From assembly GCA_903928275.1 (NCBI GenBank), contig CAIYQJ010000304.1:1-25882 (forward strand): a stretch of 25,882 nt of DNA. Direction: 5' to 3'. The stretch comes from an uncultured Chloroflexota bacterium. GTDB taxonomy: Bacteria > Chloroflexota > Limnocylindria > Limnocylindrales > CSP1-4. Shown piece after piece: positions 1 to 7,608 of the stretch. Position 1 is the stretch's first letter; each line of letters starts with the position of its first letter. The notes beneath the pieces were generated by a model that was not told where the DNA came from, ran no database searches, and saw only the letters and a list, made by a program, of their open reading frames with translations. A program made the translations under genes and the position numbers.

Positions 1-5
1 GCGAC

Positions 6-110
6 GGCCGGGGCGCGACCCCGTTCAAGCGGCGGGCGCCTGCCGGGGCGCGACCCCGTTCAAGCGGCGGGCGCCGGCCGGGGCGCGACCCCGTTCAGGC
101 GGCGCGCGCC
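6..110. repeat. 35-bp tandem repeat, three copies, at the 3' end of the metal ABC operon
   Basis: Three adjacent 35-bp units (6-40, 41-75, 76-110) differ at only a few positions. Each contains the dyad CGGGG-CGCGA-CCCCG and the sequence GTTCA(A/G)GCGGCG. The third copy is part of the permease gene: its TCA is the complement of the permease stop codon. The other two copies therefore duplicate the last codons, the stop and the hairpin just downstream of the gene. The hairpin lacks a T tract, so a terminator role is only inferred. Bases 1-5 may be the end of a fourth copy cut by the window edge. Confidence 0.85.
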
Positions 111-943
111 GTCCGCAGGCGCCCGAGCAGCCCGGTGCGCGGTCGGAGCACGAGCACCGCGAGGAAGACGACCGTCTGCACGACGACGATCGTCGCGCCG
201 CTCGCCACGTCGAGGAAGTAGCTGAGGTACAGCCCGCCGATCGCGGTGAGGATGCCGATGGCCGCGGCGGTGGCCATGAGCCGGCCGAACCGCACCGCGA
301 GAAGCTGTGCCGTGGCCGCCGGCGTCGTGAGCATCGCCACGACGAGGATGATCCCGACCGCCTGCAGGCTCACGACAATCGTCATCGCGATGAGCGCCAG
401 GAAGAGGTAGTCGAGCGCCACGACGTGCAGGCCGCTGGCGCCCGCCCCGAGCGGATCGAACGTCGCGTAGAGGAGCTCCTTCCAGAGCGCCGCGACGATG
501 AGGAGCACCACGCCGCCGAGGGCCGCGAGGGCGACGAGGTCCATGACGCCGATGCCGAGGATGTCGCCGAAGAGGAAGCCGAAGAGGTCGCCGACGTAGG
601 TGGGGATCGCGCTGAACATGAGGACGCCGAGGCCGAACATCCCGGCGAAGAGGACGCCGATGACCGTGTCCGATCGAAGCCGGGCGTGGCGGCTGATCCA
701 CCCGATCGCGAGCGCGGTGGCGACCGCGGCGATCGCAGCACCGACGTAGAAGGGGCCGTGGACGAGGTACGCGGCCACCACGCCTGGGAACGCGGCGTGG
801 CTGATCGCGTCTCCCATGAACGAGAGGCCCCGCAGGACCATGTACGACCCGACCACCGCGCACACGAGACCGACGAGCGCCGCGGCGATGAGCGCGCGGA
901 CGAAGAACTCGTAGCCGAGCGGGGCGAGGAGCGTGTCGATCAC
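95..943 (-). CDS. znuB: Metal (zinc-type) ABC transporter permease, ABC-3 family
   Basis: Polytopic inner-membrane permease of 282 residues, the usual length for the ZnuB/MntB/TroC (ABC-3) family. It would form the channel of the importer fed by the binding protein and ATPase encoded just upstream. Hydrophobic helices run through the whole protein. An early segment with GSYMVLRGLSFMGDAISHAA (about residues 32-51) is typical of the family. The start is GTG at 943, with GGAG seven bases upstream. It lies 37 bp after the ATPase stop, as the last gene of a four-gene operon. Its stop codon sits inside the 35-bp tandem repeat at 6-110. Zinc is inferred from the fur-family gene and the binding protein; manganese cannot be excluded. 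Confidence 0.92.
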   Translation of the reverse strand: MIDTLLAPLGYEFFVRALIAAALVGLVCAVVGSYMVLRGLSFMGDAISHAAFPGVVAAYLVHGPFYVGAAIAAVATALAIGWISRHARLRSDTVIGVLFAGMFGLGVLMFSAIPTYVGDLFGFLFGDILGIGVMDLVALAALGGVVLLIVAALWKELLYATFDPLGAGASGLHVVALDYLFLALIAMTIVVSLQAVGIILVVAMLTTPAATAQLLAVRFGRLMATAAAIGILTAIGGLYLSYFLDVASGATIVVVQTVVFLAVLVLRPRTGLLGRLRTARAA

Positions 944-980
944 TGCGCAACTCCGGCGGCCCGGTGGGTCGCCTGGCGGG

Positions 981-1970
981 TCACGGGTGCCCCCCGGGGG
1001 CGCCTTCGTGGAAGTGACGCTCGCCCTGCGGCGGCGCGTCGTGATGGTGGGCGTCGTCGAGGAGCACCGTCCGGCCCTCCAGGACGAGCAGGTGTCCGCC
1101 GTAGGTCCGTGCGAGGACGTCCTCGTCGAGGACGAGGCTCGACGGCCCGTCGGCGATGACGGAGCGGTTGATCGCGAGGACGCGCTCGAAGTGCTCGGCC
1201 GCTGCGGCGAGGTCGTGGGTCGTCGCGACCACGGTGCGGCCTCGCATCGTCTCGCCCACGAGGATCGCCATGAGGTCCTCCTGTGTCGTGGGGTCCACCC
1301 CCGTGACGGGCTCGTCGAGCAGGTAGAGGTCCGGCTCCGCCGCGATGGCGCGGGCGAGGAAGACGCGCCGCCGCTGCCCGCCGGAGAGACGACCGATCTG
1401 CGTCCGCTCGTGCTCGGCCATCCCGACGAGGCGGAGCGCAGCTGCGACGGCGAACCGATCGATCTTCCGAAGGCCGCGGAACGGCCCGATCTTCCCGTAT
1501 CGGCCCATCGCGACGACGTCGCCGCAGGTGACGGGGAAATCCCAGTCGACCTGCTCGGCCTGCGGGACGTACGCGACGCGCTTCGCGGTGGTGCCGGGTG
1601 CGCCGCCGAGGACGGAGACGGTGCCGGTCCAGGGATGGATCAGGCCGGCGATGACCTTGAGGAGCGTGCTCTTGCCGCCGCCGTTCGGCCCGAAGACCGC
1701 CAGGAGGCTCCCTGCCGGGACCGCGAACGACACGTCCTCGAGGGCGCGGCGGTCGTCGTACCCGGCGGAGACCCCCCGGAGCAGGATCGCGGAGTGATGC
1801 TCCATGTGGCCGTCGGACAGGTCGTGCCGGGCGTCGAACACGGGCAGGGCGCGGGCCGCGCCGTGATCGTGCTCGTGCGGGAGCGGCCCGCCCGGGTCCG
1901 CGGCGGGAGCGTGGAGGCCCTCGTCCGGCGGCGGTCCGCCCGGGTCGGCGACCGGCGGTCGGCCGTTCAC
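981..1970 (-). CDS. znuC: Metal ABC transporter ATP-binding protein with histidine-rich ends
   Basis: Cytoplasmic ATPase of a ZnuC/MntA-type importer. From the GTG at 1970 (329 residues) it has Walker A GPNGGGKST (about 94-102), a Q-loop Gln near 137, signature LSGGQRRR (195-202), Walker B LYLLDEP (215-221) and the H-loop His near 252. The GTG overlaps the stop of the binding-protein gene (GTGA) and has GGAG seven bases upstream. An ATG at 1805 would remove about 55 residues and is the main alternative start. The extra N-terminus holds a duplicated decapeptide (ADPGGPPPDE / ADPGGPLPHE) and HEHDHG. The C-terminus (about 307-329) has HHH and further His residues. These tails could bind zinc, which is inferred. 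The ATPase domain itself is ordinary. Confidence 0.92.
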   Translation of the reverse strand: MNGRPPVADPGGPPPDEGLHAPAADPGGPLPHEHDHGAARALPVFDARHDLSDGHMEHHSAILLRGVSAGYDDRRALEDVSFAVPAGSLLAVFGPNGGGKSTLLKVIAGLIHPWTGTVSVLGGAPGTTAKRVAYVPQAEQVDWDFPVTCGDVVAMGRYGKIGPFRGLRKIDRFAVAAALRLVGMAEHERTQIGRLSGGQRRRVFLARAIAAEPDLYLLDEPVTGVDPTTQEDLMAILVGETMRGRTVVATTHDLAAAAEHFERVLAINRSVIADGPSSLVLDEDVLARTYGGHLLVLEGRTVLLDDAHHHDAPPQGERHFHEGAPGGHP

Positions 1971-2971
1971 TGGAGAGCTCCGACGACCTGGTCGGTGTCC
2001 CACTGCATCATCCCGACGTACGTGTCCGCGGGCGGGTCGCCGAGCGAATCGTTGTAGAGCGTCGCAACGACCTTCGCGCCGGCCTCCTGCGCGATCTGGT
2101 CGATGACCTTCGGGTTGAACTGCGCCTCGGAGAAGACCGCCTTCACACCGTTCGCGCGGATCGCATCGATGAGCGTCGCGACCTGCGACGCGCTCGGGTC
2201 CTGGCCGGGCGCCTCCACGGCGACCCCGACGATCTCGAGGCCGTACGCTGCGGCGTAGTAGGGGAACGCGTCGTGGAACGACACGATCCGGCGGTTCGCC
2301 ACGGGGATCGCCGCGATCCGCGAGCGGATCGACGCGTCGAGGGCCTGGAGCTGCGCGACGTACGCGGTGGTCGACGCGTCGACCGCCTGCGCATCCGATG
2401 GCCGCGCCGCCTTGACGGCTGCGCTGATGCGCCGGACGTACTCCTCCGCGTACGCGACGTTGAGCCAGAGGTGGGGATTCACCGCTCCGCTCGCCTGCGC
2501 TGCCCCGCCGGGACTGGCCGTCGCGCCGCTCGTCGAGGCACCGGGCGCGAGGGGTGGCGCGGTGGGGATCTGCCCTCCGGAGGTGCCGCTCGCGAGGTAG
2601 GTGGCGCCCGGAAGGTCGGTGCCGAGCACGACGACCGAGGTGTCCGCGCGTTTCGCCGAGGCGAGCAGCGGCGTGAGCCAGTCATCGACTCCGAGTCCAT
2701 TCATGAGGATGACATCCGCGTCGGCGACCTTCCGCAGGTCCGACGGCCTCGGCGCGAACGTATGCGGGTCCGCGCCCTTCGGGACGAGGCTGTCGACCAC
2801 GACCGCGCTGCCGCCGGCGTTGCGGGCGAGGTCCGCGAAGACCGTCGTCGTGGCGAGCACGCGGATCCGCCCGTCCGACGGGGCTGGCGTGCCGCCGGTC
2901 GACGAACACGCGGCCAGCAGGATCACCGCCGCGACGGCGAGGCTCGCGATCGGCGAGACGCGCCGGATCAC
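1967..2971 (-). CDS. znuA: Zinc/manganese ABC transporter substrate-binding lipoprotein
   Basis: Extracytoplasmic metal-binding protein of the TroA/ZnuA cluster A-I family, 334 residues from the GTG at 2971. A hydrophobic signal ends in lipobox LAAC (Cys about 22). Likely metal ligands are His about 70 (in DPHTF), His about 167 (in NPHLW), His about 233 (in SFHDAFPYY) and Asp about 308 (in YNDSLGD). His rather than Glu at the third position is the zinc-type pattern. Between the first two ligands lies a low-complexity Ala/Gly/Ser/Pro loop (about 128-163), where many ZnuA proteins have a His-rich loop; here it has no His. The GTG overlaps the regulator stop (GTGA) with GAGGG six bases upstream, which decides the start over a more upstream ATG at 2998. 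Confidence 0.93.
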   Translation of the reverse strand: MIRRVSPIASLAVAAVILLAACSSTGGTPAPSDGRIRVLATTTVFADLARNAGGSAVVVDSLVPKGADPHTFAPRPSDLRKVADADVILMNGLGVDDWLTPLLASAKRADTSVVVLGTDLPGATYLASGTSGGQIPTAPPLAPGASTSGATASPGGAAQASGAVNPHLWLNVAYAEEYVRRISAAVKAARPSDAQAVDASTTAYVAQLQALDASIRSRIAAIPVANRRIVSFHDAFPYYAAAYGLEIVGVAVEAPGQDPSASQVATLIDAIRANGVKAVFSEAQFNPKVIDQIAQEAGAKVVATLYNDSLGDPPADTYVGMMQWDTDQVVGALQ

Positions 2972-3408
2972 CGTGAGCCCTCGGGTGCGGCCTGACACGC
3001 GGTGCAGAGCCCGTACAGCTCCAGCCGATGCTCATCGATGCGATAGCCGGTCCGCCGGCCGATCGAGCGGACGAGGGCGGCGAGTCGACCGTCCTCCACC
3101 TCGACCGATCGACCGCATCGCGAGCAGACCACGTGGTGGTGATGCGCCGGCTCGCAGGCGACGTACGCGTGCCCGCCGCCCGGGATGTCGATCCGCTCGA
3201 CGGCCTCGACACGCTCGAGCGCGTCGAGGGTGCGGAAGACCGTGGCGCGGCCCACGTGGATGCCCCGAGCCCGGGCTTCGGCCGCGATCTCGGCCGCCGT
3301 GAAGTGGCCGGCGCGCCCCGCGACGATCTCGGCGACCGAGCGCCGTGGGGCTGTCAGGCGATAGCCGGCGTCGTCGAGCGCGTTCACGAGAGCCAGCGGG
3401 TCCGTCAT
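2968..3408 (-). CDS. Fur-family transcriptional repressor (probably Zur-like)
   Basis: Metal-sensing repressor of 146 residues, the standard Fur length. The N-terminal winged helix includes LTAPRR (18-23) and the recognition-helix segment GRATVFRTLDAL (53-64). The dimerisation domain carries an HHHH run (89-92) and two CxxC pairs (Cys95/98 and Cys135/138) that normally hold structural zinc. It is the first gene of the metal ABC operon, and its stop overlaps the start of the binding-protein gene, so it probably autoregulates and controls metal uptake. Zur-like zinc sensing is inferred from this linkage. Fur, Mur and PerR types cannot be separated from sequence alone. The ATG lies 7 nt downstream of a -10-like TATCAT, suggesting a leaderless mRNA. 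Confidence 0.93.
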   Translation of the reverse strand: MTDPLALVNALDDAGYRLTAPRRSVAEIVAGRAGHFTAAEIAAEARARGIHVGRATVFRTLDALERVEAVERIDIPGGGHAYVACEPAHHHHVVCSRCGRSVEVEDGRLAALVRSIGRRTGYRIDEHRLELYGLCTACQAAPEGSR

Positions 3409-3415
3409 GTGCTAG

Positions 3416-3421
3416 ATGATA
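3416..3421 (-). promoter_or_regulatory. -10 element of the fur/metal-transport operon (leaderless)
   Basis: TATCAT on the minus strand ends 7 nt before the ATG at 3408, so transcription would start at or next to the start codon. The surrounding AT-rich stretch is unusual for this window and includes TGTG and CACA flanks (about 3408-3425) that could be half-sites for the regulator. No convincing -35 hexamer is seen. Confidence 0.5.
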
Positions 3422-3461
3422 CACAGTCTCAGGTGGATCTCACCCGCGGCTCACCGTGGAT

Positions 3462-3475
3462 GCCTGCCGGCAGGC
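3462..3475. promoter_or_regulatory. Perfect 14-bp palindrome between divergent operons
   Basis: GCCTGCCGGCAGGC is a perfect palindrome in the 182-bp gap between the divergent fur-type operon and the DsbA-like gene. It could be an operator, or simply a GC-rich repeat. No binding protein can be named. Confidence 0.3.
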
Positions 3476-3525
3476 GCCGGGGCGGATGGTCGGCCTCGCG
3501 CGCGGCGCGTTCGGGCGCGCCCGGG

Positions 3526-3531
3526 TACCCT
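3526..3531 (+). promoter_or_regulatory. Possible -10 element for the DsbA-VKOR operon
   Basis: TACCCT matches the TANNNT pattern seen close to other starts in the window. It would give a leader of roughly 50 nt before the ATG at 3591. No -35 is recognised, so this is a weak call. Confidence 0.3.
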
Positions 3532-3590
3532 GTGCGTCGCGGCCGCACCTGACGCACTTCGTGGCCGCGCTTCATGGAGACGGACCGCAG

Positions 3591-4451
3591 ATGACCGCAC
3601 CCTCGAACAAGCCGAGCTCGCGGAACACCCGCCGTGACCGCCGGGAGTCGGCCCGGAAGGACGCACGACTCCGAAGCGCCTCGACCGCGCCCCCGACGCC
3701 GTTCTGGAAGAGCCCCATCTTCCTCATGACGGTGGGAGCGATCGTCGTCGCGGCGGTGATCGTCGGGTTCGTCGTCGTCTCCTCGAACAAGGGTGGGGGC
3801 TCCGCTACCACGGTCCAGACGCCGCTCGCGTTCATGCCCACCGCACAGGCGGACGGGCCCGCCCTCGGGCCGAAGAACGCACCCGTCACGGTCGACGTCT
3901 GGTCGGACTTCCAGTGCCCGGCCTGTGATGCGTTCGCGAAGGGCACGCTCATCGACATCACGAAGAAGTACGTTCCCACCGGCCAGGTGCGCTTCGTGGA
4001 TCACGCGATCTGGTTCATCGGCGAGGCGGCGGGCAACCAGGACTCGCTCAACACCGGTGCGGCGGCCGAGTGCGCGGGCCAGCAGAACCAGTACTGGCCG
4101 TACCACGACTACCTGTTCGCGAACCAGGGCACGGAGAACAGCGGCTGGGCCACGCGGAACCTCCTCGACGGGATCGCGGCCAAGATCGGGCTCGACACGG
4201 CCAAGTTCGCGTCCTGCTACGACGGCAGCACCCAGCACACGACGGTGAAGGACAACACGGCGCTGGCGGGGAAGGTGCCGGTCAAGGGGACGCCGACCAT
4301 CCAGATCAACGGCGTGGCGATCGACTCGCAGTACGTGCCCACCGCGGACCAGCTGTCCGCCGCGATCGACAAGGCCATCGCGGCGGCCGGAGCCTCGAGC
4401 GCGCCGGCGGCGTCCCCCGCGGCTTCGCCGGCCCCGTCCGCGGCTCCGTAA
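3591..4451 (+). CDS. Membrane-anchored DsbA-like thiol-disulfide oxidoreductase
   Basis: Thioredoxin-fold protein of 286 residues, predicted outside the membrane behind an N-terminal anchor. It has a basic cytoplasmic N-terminus (1-40), a transmembrane helix (about 43-63), then a DsbA-like domain with active site CPAC (109-112, in SDFQCPACDAF) and the cis-proline loop GTPTIQING (Pro about 235). Two further Cys (161, 209) could form a structural disulfide. The C-terminus is an Ala/Ser/Pro tail. The chosen ATG has GGAGA ten bases upstream; in-frame codons further upstream lack a domain or ribosome binding site. A VKOR gene begins 7 bp after the stop, so this protein is probably the substrate oxidase that VKOR re-oxidises. 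DsbC/DsbG-like isomerase activity is less likely. Confidence 0.9.
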   Translation: MTAPSNKPSSRNTRRDRRESARKDARLRSASTAPPTPFWKSPIFLMTVGAIVVAAVIVGFVVVSSNKGGGSATTVQTPLAFMPTAQADGPALGPKNAPVTVDVWSDFQCPACDAFAKGTLIDITKKYVPTGQVRFVDHAIWFIGEAAGNQDSLNTGAAAECAGQQNQYWPYHDYLFANQGTENSGWATRNLLDGIAAKIGLDTAKFASCYDGSTQHTTVKDNTALAGKVPVKGTPTIQINGVAIDSQYVPTADQLSAAIDKAIAAAGASSAPAASPAASPAPSAAP

Positions 4452-4458
4452 CCTTCGC

Positions 4459-4971
4459 GTGAGCGGTCGAGCGGATGGGCCGGAGACCGACCTGACCGCC
4501 CAGCCGCCGCAGGGCACGCCCGGGGAGACGACGGGCCATGGTCGCGGCCGGACCGCGGCGGTGCTCGCGACCATCGCGGCGATCGGCGCGGTCATCGCCG
4601 CATACCTCACGGTCGTGAAGCTCGCGGGCGGCGTTCCCACGTGTGGACCGCTCGCCGGCTGCGAGACGGTCCAGACGAGCAGCTACAGCACTCTCTTCGG
4701 GATCCCCATCTCCGCGTTCGGGCTCGGCTACCAGCTGGCGATGCTCGCGCTCGTCGTCGGCTGGTTCCGCACCGGCGACCGGCGCGCGCTGCTCGGCGCG
4801 TACGTGCTCGGGCTCACGGGGGTCATCGTCGCCGCCTACCTCATCTACCTCCAGGTCGCCGTCATCGGCGCGATCTGCACGTGGTGCGTGGCGTTCGACA
4901 CGACGGTCGTCCTCGGGTTCCTCGGCGCGGTCGCCGCGTACGCGCGGTCATCGCCGACGCGGCCGTCGTAG
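4459..4971 (+). CDS. Vitamin K epoxide reductase (VKOR) family protein
   Basis: Four-helix membrane enzyme of 170 residues that passes electrons from a thioredoxin-like partner to quinone. It carries the loop cysteine pair Cys62 and Cys68, a Ser-rich segment SSYSTLFGIP (74-83) and the catalytic CTWC motif (140-143) in the last part of the helical bundle. Bacterial VKORs replace DsbB. Here the partner is the DsbA-like protein encoded 7 bp upstream, and the two are probably co-transcribed. The start is GTG at 4459 with no strong ribosome binding site, so translation may be coupled to the upstream gene. About 30 polar residues precede the first helix, and a later start is possible. Confidence 0.93.
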   Translation: MSGRADGPETDLTAQPPQGTPGETTGHGRGRTAAVLATIAAIGAVIAAYLTVVKLAGGVPTCGPLAGCETVQTSSYSTLFGIPISAFGLGYQLAMLALVVGWFRTGDRRALLGAYVLGLTGVIVAAYLIYLQVAVIGAICTWCVAFDTTVVLGFLGAVAAYARSSPTRPS

Positions 4972-4996
4972 ACCGGCCCGCGACGCACGCTCCCCG

Positions 4997-6271
4997 ATGA
5001 CCGTGGCGCCGGGGATCGCAGGGCGAGGCACGACGGGCGGGCCTCCGTCGCCGATCGTCGACAGGCGAGCCGATCGCGCGATCGCGGCCGGAGGGATCGT
5101 CGCCGCGGGCGCGCTCCTGGTCGCCGGGGTCCTCGCAAGCCTGCTCCCGCCCGACCTTCGCCACGGCATCTGGCTCCCGCTCCACCTCGGGATCGCGGGA
5201 GCGGCTTCCGTGGCGATCAGCGCCGTCCTCCCGTTCTTCACCGCCACGCTCGGGGTCGCGCCGCCGGTCCGCCCCGCCATCCGGACGATCGGCGTGACGC
5301 TCCCGCTCATCGGGATCGCTGCCGTCGCCGTGGGCGTCGCGTGGGGGCCGATGAGCCTCGCCGCCGCGGGCGGGGCGACGTACCTGGCGGGGATCGGCGT
5401 GGTCGCGTACGCGGCGCTCGCGCCGCTGGCGCGGTCTGCTGCTCCACGCCGCCTTGCCCTCGGCCTGGCCGCGGCGGCCGCCCTCGCCGATGTCGCGGCC
5501 GGTGCGCTCCTCGGCACTCTCTACGCTGCGGGGTGGCCGCCGGTGCTCGCGCGATGGGACCTCCTCCGGCCCGCGCATGCCTGGCTCAACGTGCTCGGGT
5601 TCGTGGGCCTGACCGTTGCCACCACGCTCGTCCACCTGTGGCCGACCGTCCTCGGGGCCCGCATCCGTGCCGGCCGGAGCGGGCTCGTGATGGGGGTGGG
5701 CTGGGCGGTGGGCCCGCCGCTCGTCGCCGTCGGCCTCGCAATCGACTCGGATACGCTCGCGCGGGCCGGCGCGGCGGCGACGCTCGTGGGCGCCGCGTCG
5801 CTCGCCGCGTTCGCGATCCTCCGGTGGCGGGCACGCGGCCGATGGACCATCGACCCGGCCTGGCATCGGACGGCGATCGGCCACCTCGGCGCGGGGGTCG
5901 CGTGGGGAACGGGTGGCGTGGGCTGCGCCGCGGTCCTCGTCCTCGCGCGGGGCGCCTCGCCGGACGCCTGGTCTTCCGCGTTGCTCGTCGCGCTCGGCGT
6001 CGGGTGGATCGCGCAGACGCTCGTGGGCGCGTGGACGCACCTCGTCCCCACGATCGGACCGGGCGACCCGGTGCTCCACGCGGCACAGCGGCGCATCCTC
6101 GGACGCGGCTGGCTCGCGCGCCTGGTGCTCTGGCAGCTCGGGGCCGCCTGTCTCGCGGTCGGCGTCGCCGTGGACCTGGCCGCGCCCTCCGTGGTCGGCG
6201 GCATCATCGTGGGCGGGGTCGTCGTCGCCTCCGGCGGGCTCCTCGCGTCGGCGGTCAGGGCGCGGAGCTGA
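4997..6271 (+). CDS. Polytopic membrane protein with conserved-looking helix histidines, function unknown
   Basis: Protein of 424 residues with about eleven or twelve hydrophobic helices. Several helices or helix ends carry His in motif-like settings: LPLHLGIAG, RPAHAWLNVLGF, TTLVHLWPTVLG, IGHLGAGVAWG and WTHLVPTIGPGDPVLHAAQR. This arrangement recalls NnrS-like or heme-copper-type membrane proteins, where His binds heme or metal; that is a resemblance only. The ATG at 4997 lies 25 bp after the VKOR stop with no clear ribosome binding site. The gene is probably the third of the DsbA-VKOR operon, which suggests an envelope redox or metal role. It ends 47 bp before a convergent gene. Confidence 0.8.
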   Translation: MTVAPGIAGRGTTGGPPSPIVDRRADRAIAAGGIVAAGALLVAGVLASLLPPDLRHGIWLPLHLGIAGAASVAISAVLPFFTATLGVAPPVRPAIRTIGVTLPLIGIAAVAVGVAWGPMSLAAAGGATYLAGIGVVAYAALAPLARSAAPRRLALGLAAAAALADVAAGALLGTLYAAGWPPVLARWDLLRPAHAWLNVLGFVGLTVATTLVHLWPTVLGARIRAGRSGLVMGVGWAVGPPLVAVGLAIDSDTLARAGAAATLVGAASLAAFAILRWRARGRWTIDPAWHRTAIGHLGAGVAWGTGGVGCAAVLVLARGASPDAWSSALLVALGVGWIAQTLVGAWTHLVPTIGPGDPVLHAAQRRILGRGWLARLVLWQLGAACLAVGVAVDLAAPSVVGGIIVGGVVVASGGLLASAVRARS

Positions 6272-6318
6272 CGCGCGGCGCTCCGGGCTCGGTCGGCTCG
6301 GTCCGCGGGCGCGGCGGC

Positions 6319-7608
6319 CTACGGCGCGGCGGACCCGGCGGGCGACGCGCTCGGACGGACCGATCCCGTCGCGTAGCCGGTCAGCTCCACGTACGCCTCG
6401 CCGGCCACCGGCTGCCCCCGGCGCGTCGCGGTGACCCGCTGCGAACCCTCCCAGTAGATGACCCCGGTCGTCCGGCGCGTGTCGAGCTCCTGGTCGGCGA
6501 TCGTGGGCTGCAGCCCGATCTCGAGGCCCTCGCCCGGGATGGCGATCCGCCATCCGGCCGGCCACGTGGCGCCCGTCTCCGGACTCGTCCACGATCCGGT
6601 CGCGTCGACGGAGAAGGCCGAGGAGTCGAGGTGTCGCGTCCGCCCGTCGGGGCCCACGATCTCGCCGTATTCGACCGGATAGGAGCCGTCAAGGGCGCGG
6701 ACCCTGTTCAGCACGATATCGGTCCCGTCCGCGAGCTCGACGGCGAACCAGTCCCAGCCGCCGCCGCCGCCGAGGGAGACGAAGTCGCCCCACTGGTGGT
6801 CGAACCACGCCGTCCCCTCCACCTGGTACGTGACGCCGTGGAGCATGATCGAGCCCGCAGCGTCCATCCGCGTCCGCGAGTAGTAGTAGGAGCCGCCAGC
6901 GGGGCCGTAGTCCACGTACCCCTCGCCGTCGTGGAGGAGCGGCGACTTCGTGGACGTGAGCGCGAGCTGGAGCGCCATGCCGCCCGGCGACCCGGCGGTG
7001 GTCGCTTCGGCCGGCGACAGCCTGGCCGCGATGCGATCGTGGCCATCGGCACCGCTCATCGTCCAGGGCGGGTTCGCGAATGTCTGCGGCGCACGCGGGT
7101 CGATGCCGGCGATCGAGAGGTCGAACCCCGTGGGAACGCCGTCCGGTCCGCGCGGGCTCCGGTCCACCTGCGGCCCGATCTCCGCGCGCTGCGCGTACGC
7201 GAACGTGCCGGCCGTCTCGTCCGTGATCGCGACGTGACTCGCCCAGCTGACGGGGAGGTCGCCCCGCTCGGCGCGGAAGATCACGTCCTCGAAGCCGAAC
7301 CGGTGCCCGTCCGGCGCGCGGAGATGACCGGTGTAGTACCACCACTCCGTCAGGCGCGCGTGGGGGCCGTCGTCGCGCGGGAACGACACGGGCTGTGGGT
7401 CGGGAGACGCGGTCGGGTTCGCCGAGGCGGCAGCGGTCGGCTGGGGTCGTGGCGCCGTGGGATTCGCGAGGATGGGACCGCCGGTGCACGCGGCGAGCAG
7501 AGCGACGAGGACGCCCAGGGCCGGGATCGCGCGCAGCCGCCAGGGGACGGCAGGCAGGCGCCGGGGGCCGGCAGGCGGCCGCCGGAGGTCGGATCGGCGC
7601 GCCGTCAT
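6319..7608 (-). CDS. CrtC/AttH-like lipocalin-fold lipoprotein
   Basis: Secreted lipoprotein of 429 residues. A basic N-terminus and hydrophobic stretch end in lipobox LLAAC (Cys about 41), followed by a Pro/Ala/Thr-rich linker (about 45-75). The domain carries EWWYYTGHL (about 88-96) and WFDHQWGD (about 268-275), hallmarks of the hydroxyneurosporene synthase (CrtC) / AttH family, often annotated as predicted secreted hydrolases. True carotenoid hydratase activity is not implied, since no carotenoid genes are nearby. The ATG at 7608 overlaps the stop of the MMPL gene (ATGA), which fixes the start and suggests a shared envelope or lipid role. The C-terminus is Ser/Ala/Pro-rich. Confidence 0.85.
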   Translation of the reverse strand: MTARRSDLRRPPAGPRRLPAVPWRLRAIPALGVLVALLAACTGGPILANPTAPRPQPTAAASANPTASPDPQPVSFPRDDGPHARLTEWWYYTGHLRAPDGHRFGFEDVIFRAERGDLPVSWASHVAITDETAGTFAYAQRAEIGPQVDRSPRGPDGVPTGFDLSIAGIDPRAPQTFANPPWTMSGADGHDRIAARLSPAEATTAGSPGGMALQLALTSTKSPLLHDGEGYVDYGPAGGSYYYSRTRMDAAGSIMLHGVTYQVEGTAWFDHQWGDFVSLGGGGGWDWFAVELADGTDIVLNRVRALDGSYPVEYGEIVGPDGRTRHLDSSAFSVDATGSWTSPETGATWPAGWRIAIPGEGLEIGLQPTIADQELDTRRTTGVIYWEGSQRVTATRRGQPVAGEAYVELTGYATGSVRPSASPAGSAAP

